NCBI GenBank assembly: GCA_050015355.1
Contig: JBEKBO010000203.1
Location: 1 to 5,470, forward strand
DNA: 5,470 nucleotides
Source of the DNA: CAWBRT01 sp050015355
GTDB lineage: Bacteria; Acidobacteriota; Terriglobia; Terriglobales; Acidobacteriaceae
Reading direction: 5' to 3'
The position numbers and the translations under genes are program-made. The notes below the pieces were generated by a model that had not been told where the DNA came from, made no database searches, and was given only the letters and a program-made list of their open reading frames with translations. Shown piece by piece: positions 1-5,470 of the stretch. Numbering within the stretch: the stretch's first letter is position 1; every line of letters starts with the position of its first letter.

Positions 1-1323
1 CGTAAACTGGCCCAGGAGATCGTCGCCATAGAGGTCCGCGCGGCCGTCCACAAATACGCGATATTCGGGATAAAGCTTCCAGATCGCATAGCCTCCCCAG
101 TCATAGTAAACAAAGATTCTTCGGGGATAGTCGCCGGCCCGCAAGAGCGCGATAGCTTTTTGGGGATACTGCTCCGCCTCACGAGCGTCCTGGTAGCGGG
201 CAAGACTCACCCACTTCGCCAATGCAAACACTGCCATCAGAATGACAACCGCCCCGTTGAAAAGTGGCCGGAACCGCGAAGAGTCGCCCGTCCAAGCCGG
301 GTGCAGCTCGGCAGTTTTCGGCGGCCGCAGTAATTCTGGATTTGCTACAGCCACCGGGAAAGCCGCGGCGATCACCGGTATCGCCAGCAAAACGAAAATT
401 GGAATGTGGCGGACGGCGTCCAAAGCCGCGAAAGAAGTGAGGATCAGGGGCACGATGACACGTCCCTTGGGCCGCGAGCGGGAACTGGCGAGTGCGGTCA
501 GAACCAGCAGCCATACTAATAAAAATGGGCGATAGAGCCATTCATGAAAATCCGGTGAGTGCCACTCGTCAATAAACGACCGCATCGCGGACGAGCGCAA
601 AGTATCGAACGGATAACGATAGAGTTGAGCGCCGCTGGGATTAAGAGGCACGAGCGCCAAACAAACCAGCAGAAGCAGCAACACTCGCAGGAGGACGGGC
701 CGCGCCTGCCGCCAGGGCGTGTTGCCGACGGCTGTCTCCATAATCAGGCCGACACCATACGCCAACAACAGCGCCGGGCCGAGCGCGAATCCGGCGTGCA
801 GATTCAGCCATAGGAGAAACAGCGGTGGTATCCAAAACAGGAGCGTGGGCCGATCTTTTTCTGTGCCACGTTCGACCAGCCACAGAAGCAGGCTAGCCAG
901 CGTGAAGGTGAACATCTGCGGTCGCACACCCCAAGAGGGAGCCGAAGCCAAAGCGCCGCAAACCGTCGCCGCGGCCGCCCACTGCCTCTTTCCGGGACAG
1001 CGCAGATAGAGCAGCATAAAGCCAGCCGTCGTAACCATCGCGGAGAACACGATCAGCGCAGCGGCGCCGCCGCGTTTCCAGAGTTCGTAAAACACGACCT
1101 CCGACAACCACTCATGCGACACCCAAGCGTGCCCGGCGCGAGTGAAGGAAAAAGGGTCGGAGTGGGGAACGTGGCCGGTTTCCAATATCCACTGCCCGGT
1201 GCGCAGATGCCACCAGAGATCGGGAGCGACTGCGTTGCGCGCCGTCATCGCCAGCAAGCCGAACAGCAGGATGCCGTCGAAAACCACACGTCCGTTCCAG
1301 CGAGAAATTCTGAACGTTACCAT
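1..1323 (-). CDS. Polytopic membrane protein, GT-C glycosyltransferase-like (3' end outside window)
   Basis: My reverse-strand translation runs open for 441 codons from ATG 1323-1321 to the window edge, so the C-terminus is missing. An in-frame TAA at 1335-1333 makes this ATG the first possible start; no Shine-Dalgarno precedes it. Hydrophobic segments lie at about residues 13-30, 87-106, 114-130, 161-196, 209-227, 266-280, 290-322 and 356-371, so it is an inner-membrane protein. The first outer loop carries PDLWWHLRTG (34-43), HSDPFSFT (54-61) and SHEWL (69-73). An acidic residue in that loop (D35) is typical of GT-C enzymes that use polyprenyl-phosphate sugars. Later come LNPSGAQLY (about 227-235), RHIPIF (305-310), YDWGGY (407-412) and VFVDGRADLYG (423-433). 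I recall this pattern from uncharacterised acidobacterial membrane proteins, often 500-650 residues long. The glycosyltransferase role is inferred from fold style and the adjacent GT87 genes; the substrate is unknown. It is transcribed divergently from those genes. Confidence 0.85.
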   Translation of the reverse strand, partial: MVTFRISRWNGRVVFDGILLFGLLAMTARNAVAPDLWWHLRTGQWILETGHVPHSDPFSFTRAGHAWVSHEWLSEVVFYELWKRGGAAALIVFSAMVTTAGFMLLYLRCPGKRQWAAAATVCGALASAPSWGVRPQMFTFTLASLLLWLVERGTEKDRPTLLFWIPPLFLLWLNLHAGFALGPALLLAYGVGLIMETAVGNTPWRQARPVLLRVLLLLLVCLALVPLNPSGAQLYRYPFDTLRSSAMRSFIDEWHSPDFHEWLYRPFLLVWLLVLTALASSRSRPKGRVIVPLILTSFAALDAVRHIPIFVLLAIPVIAAAFPVAVANPELLRPPKTAELHPAWTGDSSRFRPLFNGAVVILMAVFALAKWVSLARYQDAREAEQYPQKAIALLRAGDYPRRIFVYYDWGGYAIWKLYPEYRVFVDGRADLYGDDLLGQFT

Positions 1324-1363
1324 TGGGCGGGATTATAGAATCAGTTGTCTGTAAAAGCTCCTT
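1324..1363. promoter_or_regulatory. Divergent intergenic promoter region with near-palindromic -10 element
   Basis: Only 40 bp separate the two divergent start codons. GATTATAGAATC at 1331-1342 matches its own reverse complement at 10 of 12 positions. On the minus strand it contains a perfect TATAAT (1337-1332) 8 nt before the ATG at 1323, which would put the transcription start at or 1 nt before the start codon (a leaderless message). On the plus strand it contains TATAGA (1334-1339), 24 nt before the ATG at 1364. No convincing -35 box lies at 16-18 bp spacing on either strand (GAGCTT for minus, TGAACG for plus). Neither start codon has a Shine-Dalgarno, which fits short or leaderless transcripts. 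The promoter call is inference from base pattern and position. Confidence 0.4.
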
Positions 1364-2563
1364 ATGATTGCGTTCTTCCGAAACCGGAGGTTTCTCGTCG
1401 CGGCCTTTCTGCTGGCGATGACGTTTTGCAACCTCACCCTGCTGTTCCAAGTGATGCCGAAGCTGCGGAATGGATACCAGGATTTCACCATCTTCTACAC
1501 CGGCGGTCGCCTCCTCCGAAATGGCCAGGCTTCCGCTCTTTACAATCTGGGTACCCAATATCGGACGCAACTTACATTTGCAAATGTCCCAATCCGGCAA
1601 GGACCGCTGCCCTACAACCACCCGCCGTTCGAAGCACTTCTGTTCGTCCCCTTCGCGCTGCTGAATTATTGGCCGGCCTATCTCCTCTGGACCGCGCTCA
1701 ACCTGATCATGTTGGCCGTGAGCGTAACCCTTCTGAGAAGGCGCTTTCCCCAGCTCGCGGCTGTTCCTCCCATCGTCTTGGGCCTGGGCGCCACCGCGTT
1801 CTTCCCGGTGGCGATCGGCATCATTCAAGGGCAGGACGTGATTCTCCTGCTGCTCCTGTTTGTGCTGGCGATCATCTGCCTCGACCGGGGAAACGACGCG
1901 GCGGCTGGCGCGCTTCTGGCTGCGGGCCTCTTCCGGCCTCACCTGGTCGTGCCCTTGGTTGTTCTCCTCGCGATTCGGCGCTGGCGGATTCTGGTCGGCT
2001 TCGCACCTGTCGCTCTTCTTCTAGCTGGCATTTCCGTGGCCATCATGGGGTGGAGCGGTCCCCTCGACTATGTGCGTTTCGTTCTCCGCGTGGAAAGAAC
2101 AGGCGCCGGCGGCTTTGGCCCGCACGCCGTGCCGAACCTCCGGGGTCTGATCGCGGACTTGCCTGGACTCCGCGCCCCAGGCCCAGTCACCGCCCTGCTC
2201 GTCCTCGCGGCGTCGATGGTCGTGTTCTTTGTGGCGCTGCGCCGGATCCGCAACGGGCGAGACTCCATCCTCTTCGCGTCCAGCCTGGCCGCGGTCACGA
2301 CCATCCTGGTCAGCTTTCATGCGCTTTCCTACGACCTCACTCTGCTGCTTCCGATGGTACTTTTCTTGCTTTCCCCACTGGCCGGTGTTGAAGGGAAGAA
2401 AATCGACGCGCGGACGATTCTGCTGGTCGTCCTCTTGTTCCTGACTCCGCTCTATATTTTCTTGTTGCTCGCGGTCAACCGTTTCTTCTGGTTCTCGCTC
2501 ATTTTGCTGTGGCTTTATCTGAGGCTGATTCTGACCCCCGCTCCAGCGCAGGTGCCAGCCTGA
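1364..2563 (+). CDS. GT87 family (DUF2029) polyprenyl-phosphate-dependent membrane glycosyltransferase, first copy
   Basis: This is a 399-residue protein, a usual GT87 length. An in-frame TAA at 1352-1354 makes ATG 1364 the first available start; no clear Shine-Dalgarno is present. The chain is very hydrophobic, with roughly 9-11 membrane segments (e.g. 11-29, 92-121, 132-150, 158-172, 179-203, 209-229, 274-292, 304-318, 323-340, 349-390). Family hallmarks are GYQDFTIFYTGG (37-48) with the loop-1 aspartate D40, LPYNHPPFEALLFVPF (82-97), PAYLLW (104-109), GLFRPHL (188-194), VPNLRGLI (256-263) and SFHALSYDLTLLLP (317-330). GT87 enzymes such as PimE of mycobacteria transfer mannose from polyprenyl-phosphate mannose on the outer face of the inner membrane; sugar and acceptor cannot be read here. 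Its stop codon lies 2 bp before the next gene, so the two are probably one operon with coupled translation. Family assignment is firm; substrate is unknown. Confidence 0.9.
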   Translation: MIAFFRNRRFLVAAFLLAMTFCNLTLLFQVMPKLRNGYQDFTIFYTGGRLLRNGQASALYNLGTQYRTQLTFANVPIRQGPLPYNHPPFEALLFVPFALLNYWPAYLLWTALNLIMLAVSVTLLRRRFPQLAAVPPIVLGLGATAFFPVAIGIIQGQDVILLLLLFVLAIICLDRGNDAAAGALLAAGLFRPHLVVPLVVLLAIRRWRILVGFAPVALLLAGISVAIMGWSGPLDYVRFVLRVERTGAGGFGPHAVPNLRGLIADLPGLRAPGPVTALLVLAASMVVFFVALRRIRNGRDSILFASSLAAVTTILVSFHALSYDLTLLLPMVLFLLSPLAGVEGKKIDARTILLVVLLFLTPLYIFLLLAVNRFFWFSLILLWLYLRLILTPAPAQVPA

Positions 2564-2565
2564 GC

Positions 2566-3873
2566 ATGAATCACTCCACCTTTGTCCGTGCGCATATCTG
2601 GTTGGTGTTGGCAGCGGTGCTCTCCGCGGTTGGCGGATGGTTGTATGTGCAGCGCGTGTTGATCGCGCATCAGGTAGTTTATGCCGCCGTTCATGGCACT
2701 CCGCGCGGGAATCTTTCCGACCTCTATCCCCGTTGGATCGGGGCTCAGGAACTTCTTCTGCATGGCCGAGACCCTTACAGCCCCGATGTCACGCGCAAAA
2801 TTCAAGCCGGATACTATGGCCGCCCCCTCGATCCGTCCCGCCCCGGAGATCCAAAAGACCAGCAAGCTTTCGCTTATCCCGCGTACATCGTTTTTTATTT
2901 GGCGCCTACCGTCCATCTTGGCTTTGGAGTCGTCCAAAGGGCATTCTTCTGGATTCTGGTCGGCGTGACGTTAGCCAGCATTCCTCTCTGGCTTCGCGTG
3001 TTGAGTTGGCCGGTCGCTCCCTCGGTTCAGGCTGCCATGATGGCCTTGACCCTGGGCAGCGTGCCCGTGCTGCAGGGACTCAAACTCCAACAACTGACTC
3101 TGCTCGTTGCCGCCATGTGCGCCCTGGCGATGGCGCTGCTGGTTGCCGGCCGTCCGATTGCCGCGGGTATTCTGCTGGCTCTGGCGACGATCAAGCCTCA
3201 ACTTGTGCTGCCTCTGCTGCTGTGGCTCGGCATATGGAGCCTCGGCGACATGAAGCGCCGCTACCGCTGGGCTGTTTCATTTCTGATCGTCATGGCTGTT
3301 CTCTGCGCCGCTGCGGAGTGCTTGCTGCCGCACTGGATCGGGCGTTTTTGGCATGCGGCTGGCGAGTACCGGCAATACACGCAGGCCGTCCCAATATTGG
3401 AGGCAGTCCTCCCCTCCCCTTGGGGCAGGCTTCTGGAAGTGTTGTTTGCCGCAACCACCGCGCTGGTTTGCTGGAACCGGCGCAAGCAGCCGGAAAATAC
3501 AGGCGCATTCCAGTCATCCACCTGTCTTGTGATGGCGCTGACCGTACTCGCGGTGCCCACTTTTTCTCTCTACAATCAGGTGCTGCTGCTTCCCGCCATC
3601 CTCCTGCTCGCGCGAGACCGAAGAACGATCTGGGAACGGAACTTCGTCAGCCGCGCCATCCTGCTCATTGTTGCCGCATTACTTGCGTGGCCTTGGCTCT
3701 CGAGCGCTGCGCTGGCGGGGCTTTCCTTCGTTTTGCCGCAGGAGGCGGTCGAGCGAGCCTGGGCAATCCCCGCCTGGACGGTACCTCAGATCCCAGTAGG
3801 AGTGGCTGCCCTGATGCTGCTCCATTGTTATCGGGGGACTTTTACTGCTCCGGCAGGGCCGGGGCCGTCGTAG
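2566..3873 (+). CDS. GT87 family (DUF2029) membrane glycosyltransferase, second copy
   Basis: I place the start at ATG 2566, 2 bp after the preceding TGA, giving 435 residues. The frame stays open upstream to an ATG at 2509, but that would overlap the first GT87 gene by 55 bp and add a polar serine/alanine/aspartate-rich stretch. From 2566 the protein begins with a short polar tail and a membrane anchor at about 11-28. Family features are SDLYPRWIGAQELLLHGRDPYS (51-72), with D52 as the likely loop-1 acid, QQAFAYPAYIVFYLAP (99-114), ALATIKPQLVLPLLLW (205-220) and SLYNQVLLLPA (334-344). Further hydrophobic stretches lie at about 125-145, 154-170, 177-208, 236-251, 288-302, 320-348, 362-390 and 405-420. 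It is clearly diverged from its upstream neighbour: it has a longer first outer loop (about 85-100, SRPGDPKDQQ) and a KPQ motif where the neighbour has RPH. Different donor or acceptor specificity, or a hetero-oligomer, is possible. Weak Shine-Dalgarno; probably translated by coupling. Confidence 0.85.
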   Translation: MNHSTFVRAHIWLVLAAVLSAVGGWLYVQRVLIAHQVVYAAVHGTPRGNLSDLYPRWIGAQELLLHGRDPYSPDVTRKIQAGYYGRPLDPSRPGDPKDQQAFAYPAYIVFYLAPTVHLGFGVVQRAFFWILVGVTLASIPLWLRVLSWPVAPSVQAAMMALTLGSVPVLQGLKLQQLTLLVAAMCALAMALLVAGRPIAAGILLALATIKPQLVLPLLLWLGIWSLGDMKRRYRWAVSFLIVMAVLCAAAECLLPHWIGRFWHAAGEYRQYTQAVPILEAVLPSPWGRLLEVLFAATTALVCWNRRKQPENTGAFQSSTCLVMALTVLAVPTFSLYNQVLLLPAILLLARDRRTIWERNFVSRAILLIVAALLAWPWLSSAALAGLSFVLPQEAVERAWAIPAWTVPQIPVGVAALMLLHCYRGTFTAPAGPGPS

Positions 3874-3896
3874 AATGCTCTGGAGCCCGTGCCGGA
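3849..3896. repeat. Inverted repeat across the stop codon of the second GT87 gene (possible weak terminator)
   Basis: TCCGGCAGGGC at 3849-3859 pairs with GCCCGTGCCGGA at 3885-3896. This gives an 11-bp stem with a single bulged G (3889) and a 25-nt loop containing the TAG stop (3871-3873). A TCTTTT run follows only about 10 nt later (about 3905-3910), so it is not a canonical intrinsic terminator. It could attenuate read-through from the glycosyltransferase pair into the FHA gene, stabilise the mRNA 3' end, or be a chance product of GC-rich sequence. Confidence 0.4.
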
Positions 3897-3927
3897 CGAT
3901 GGCGTCTTTTCCTGGTACGACGGCCGC

Positions 3928-3934
3928 AGGAGAG
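3928..3934 (+). promoter_or_regulatory. Shine-Dalgarno of the FHA-GAF gene
   Basis: AGGAGAG at 3928-3934 lies 10 nt before ATG 3945 and is the best ribosome-binding site in the window. It fixes the start of the FHA-GAF gene within a reading frame that is open for more than a kilobase upstream, where it only shadows the second GT87 gene. Confidence 0.7.
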
Positions 3935-3944
3935 TCCAGCGTAC

Positions 3945-4877
3945 ATGTCGGCCTCGTCGCATTCGGGCGTATCGAGCGTCTTTCCCATCGCGAAGTTCGT
4001 ACAGGGGAATGATCAGCAGACACTATCGCTAAGTCACACTCCCTACACGGTGGGCCGCAAGGTGGATCGCGACCTGGTGATCGCCGACCCGCGCGTGTCC
4101 CGCGAGCATGCTTCGATCGTTTCAGAAAACGGCGAGTTTTTTGTCGTAGACGTGGGCAGCAAACACGGAACCTTCGTCAATGGCGAGAAGGTTGACCGCC
4201 GCAAGCTGCAGCGCAATGACCGGCTGGAATTTGGCGCGCGCGATGGGGCTTACCTGGTCTTCCACCCGCTGCACACAACCTCGAACACGGCGCGCGATTT
4301 TTTGAGCCAAATCTCCAGCATCCAGATCGCTCCGGAGGCCAGCGACCTCGATAAACTCACGCTCTTCATGGAGGCGGCGCGCAAGCTCAACACCATCGGC
4401 GTGCTCGATGAAATCCTGGTTACGCTGATCGAGGCCACGCTCAAACTGACGCGCGCCGAACGTGGATACATCTTCCTTCGCGACGCCGGCGGGAACCTGA
4501 CGCTCGCCGCCGGGCGTAACTCGAAGGGCGAGCCGCTGCTCGACGACAAAACAATTTCTCGATCCGTCCTTGAAGGCGCCTTGACCTCCAACTCCGAATA
4601 TCTGGTCACGGATACCAGTCAGATGCTCGATGTGAAGGAGCGGCAAAGCATCGTCGCTTTTGACCTGCGAACTGTGATCTGTATGCCGTTGCGCAAGCCG
4701 CTCGTGCAAGCCACCCGCGCCGAGCAACCGGCCGGCGGGGAAGTAATGGGCGCGCTTTATGTCGATTCGCGCTTCGCCTCGCGCGATATCGCCGGCGTAA
4801 GCAAAGATATTCTGCGAGCGATCGCGACGGAAGCGGCCCAGTTGGTCGAGAATGCGCGCCTCCTTTTGCGCGGGTGA
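3945..4877 (+). CDS. FHA-GAF signalling protein (N-terminal part of an FHA-GAF-SpoIIE phosphatase)
   Basis: The product is 310 residues, started at ATG 3945 behind a good Shine-Dalgarno. An FHA domain at about 20-107 shows the phosphothreonine-binding signature: GR (37-38), SREH (52-55) and HGTFVNG (74-80). These match the conserved binding Arg, Ser, Arg/His and Asn, so it is expected to bind a phosphothreonine peptide. A GAF domain at about 135-305 shows GYIFLRD (174-180), VICMPLR (244-250) and GALYVDS (269-275); its ligand is unknown. The C-terminal helix ATEAAQLVENARLL (294-307) is where homologues, as I recall them, continue through a coiled linker into a SpoIIE phosphatase. Here the frame ends after three more residues at TGA 4875-4877, and the phosphatase domain continues at once in another frame. 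No signal peptide or membrane segment; cytoplasmic. It is either a truncated sensor half of a broken phosphatase gene or a separate subunit translated with the next gene. Domain calls are firm; intactness is doubtful. Confidence 0.85.
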   Translation: MSASSHSGVSSVFPIAKFVQGNDQQTLSLSHTPYTVGRKVDRDLVIADPRVSREHASIVSENGEFFVVDVGSKHGTFVNGEKVDRRKLQRNDRLEFGARDGAYLVFHPLHTTSNTARDFLSQISSIQIAPEASDLDKLTLFMEAARKLNTIGVLDEILVTLIEATLKLTRAERGYIFLRDAGGNLTLAAGRNSKGEPLLDDKTISRSVLEGALTSNSEYLVTDTSQMLDVKERQSIVAFDLRTVICMPLRKPLVQATRAEQPAGGEVMGALYVDSRFASRDIAGVSKDILRAIATEAAQLVENARLLLRG

Positions 4878-4891
4878 ACGGACGCAATATG
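4857..4891 (+). other. Junction of FHA-GAF and SpoIIE frames: linker missing, frame change, GTGA overlap
   Basis: In the upstream frame the codons read ARLLLRG then TGA (4875-4877). In the frame one base back (codons from 4862), the same DNA reads PFARVNGRN and runs without a stop into MSCKEIGGDFF of the phosphatase. Both sides therefore look like authentic family sequence right up to 4860-4870. The usual linker of about 30 residues, an A-x-x-IQ-x-x-L type helix between GAF and SpoIIE in homologues I recall, is absent. This points to loss of roughly 90-100 bases, in a number not divisible by three, or an equivalent assembly gap. GTG 4874-4876 overlaps TGA 4875-4877, which could allow stop-start coupling. 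Confidence 0.65.
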
Positions 4892-5470
4892 TCCTGCAAG
4901 GAAATCGGAGGCGATTTCTTCGAAGCCGTGAACACGCCCGATGGCCTGGCCGTCGTGCTCGCCGACGTCAGCGGCAAAGGAGTCTCAGCCGCTCTGCTCG
5001 CTTCCATTCTCCAGGGAATGGTTTACTCGCAGCTCATTTCGGGCATGCCACTCACGGAAATCGTCGCGGCGGTCAATCGGTTCTTCACCTACAAAAACAT
5101 CGGTGAAAAATACGCGACCATGATCATTACGCGCCTGCGCAACGACGGTGATCTCGAATACGTCAACTGCGGACATATTCCGCCGGTGTGGATCTGCGGC
5201 AATAATAATGAAGTGCTGCGGCCATCGCACGGCAACCTGCCCGTAGGTCTGCTGGCGGATGCGACGTACTCGAGCGATTGCTGCCAGATGAGGCCGGGGG
5301 ATAGGATGATCCTGGTGACCGACGGCGTCACCGAAGCCGAAAACGCGCGCGGAGATATGTTCGACAGCGAACGCCTCGAACTTGTGGCCGGCAAGAGCGC
5401 TTCGATGGAAGACGTCTTCACCGCCGTCGCCGATTTTTGCGGAGGCACTCCGCTAAACGACGATTGCACC
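4874..5470 (+). CDS. SpoIIE/PP2C-type Ser/Thr phosphatase catalytic domain (3' end outside window)
   Basis: The frame is open to the window edge. I use GTG 4874, which overlaps the preceding TGA; ATG 4889 (5 codons later) is an alternative, and neither has a clear Shine-Dalgarno. From ATG 4889 the 194 visible residues contain the SpoIIE-type PP2C metal-binding set: EIGGDFF (5-11, D9), LADVSGKG (24-31, D26), ILVTDGVTEAEN (about 141-152, D145) and NDDCT (190-194, D191/D192). Also typical are KYATMIITRLR, EYVNCGHIPP and GNLPVGLL. All catalytic acids are present, so the domain should be a Mn/Mg-dependent phosphatase acting on phosphoserine or phosphothreonine, for example an anti-sigma-factor antagonist in a partner-switching pathway. 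Only about 10-20 C-terminal residues should be missing. Odd: it lacks its own N-terminal linker helix and sits out of frame with the FHA-GAF part it normally belongs to. It may be the second half of a frameshifted gene or a free phosphatase coupled to the upstream gene. Confidence 0.8.
   Translation, partial: MNGRNMSCKEIGGDFFEAVNTPDGLAVVLADVSGKGVSAALLASILQGMVYSQLISGMPLTEIVAAVNRFFTYKNIGEKYATMIITRLRNDGDLEYVNCGHIPPVWICGNNNEVLRPSHGNLPVGLLADATYSSDCCQMRPGDRMILVTDGVTEAENARGDMFDSERLELVAGKSASMEDVFTAVADFCGGTPLNDDCT

Noticed and set aside
1112..1942. Minus-strand open frame of 276 codons crossing the divergent intergenic region
   Set aside because: It is antisense to the first GT87 gene and out of frame with the real minus-strand gene. 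Its low-complexity, Gln/Arg/Glu-rich translation is typical of antisense shadows.
2637..3944. Long open frame upstream of and continuous with the FHA-GAF gene (over 430 extra codons)
   Set aside because: Its translation is Arg/Ser/Pro-rich with no domain character and overlaps the clearly coding GT87 gene in another frame. It is a high-GC shadow, and the Shine-Dalgarno at 3928 supports ATG 3945.
3899..4009. Small open frame of 36 codons (ATG 3899) ahead of the FHA gene, a possible leader peptide
   Set aside because: It has no Shine-Dalgarno, its composition is unremarkable, and it overlaps the FHA start in another frame. Nothing suggests attenuation by a specific amino acid.
4122..4727. Minus-strand open frame of 201 codons within the FHA-GAF gene
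   Set aside because: Antisense shadow of confidently assigned FHA and GAF domains, with no recognisable motif or ribosome-binding site.
4860..4868. Strong Shine-Dalgarno-like AAAAGGAGG on the minus strand
   Set aside because: No start codon follows at a usable distance on that strand, and the region is coding on the plus strand. It is chance complementarity of CCTCCTTTT.
4860..4877. Programmed -1 frameshift joining FHA-GAF to SpoIIE
   Set aside because: The sequence CTC CTT TTG is not an X-XXY-YYZ slippery heptamer, because re-pairing of the CTT codon would mismatch. A frameshift alone would also not restore the missing linker of about 30 residues.
1..5470. Defence system, CRISPR array, insertion sequence, tRNA or attachment site
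   Set aside because: Both strands were read through. No direct-repeat array, transposase motif, tRNA-like cloverleaf or terminal inverted repeats were seen; essentially all of the window is accounted for by five coding regions and two short gaps.

Overview
The window is about 58-60% GC and densely packed. It reads like chromosomal DNA of a soil-type bacterium, most plausibly an Acidobacteriota (Koribacter/Solibacter-like). That placement rests on remembered protein style (a WWHL...DGRADLYG membrane protein, GT87 proteins and an FHA-GAF-SpoIIE phosphatase), not on any marker gene. No tRNA, rRNA, CRISPR array or mobile element is visible.

Layout: (1) On the minus strand, from 1323 to the left edge, lies a large gene for a polytopic membrane protein with GT-C glycosyltransferase character. 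It has no stop in the window, so its 3' end lies outside. (2) A 40-bp divergent intergenic region (1324-1363) holds an AT-rich, near-palindromic -10-like element that could serve both directions. (3) On the plus strand, 1364-2563 and 2566-3873 are two tandem GT87 (DUF2029) membrane glycosyltransferases, separated by 2 bp and almost certainly co-transcribed. (4) A 71-bp gap with an inverted repeat and a good Shine-Dalgarno leads into 3945-4877, an FHA + GAF signalling protein. (5) Immediately after it, overlapping by 4 bp in a different frame, is a SpoIIE/PP2C-type phosphatase catalytic domain (about 4874 to the right edge), missing only its last residues.

Functionally, the first three genes look like a small envelope-glycosylation neighbourhood using lipid-linked sugar donors. 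The FHA-GAF and SpoIIE pieces together have the architecture of a single Ser/Thr phosphatase of the FHA-GAF-SpoIIE kind. Here that protein is interrupted: the helical linker normally between GAF and SpoIIE is absent, and the frame changes at the junction near 4860-4877. This is the most unusual point in the window. It may be a real deletion/frameshift, a genuine gene split with GTGA stop-start coupling, or an assembly error.
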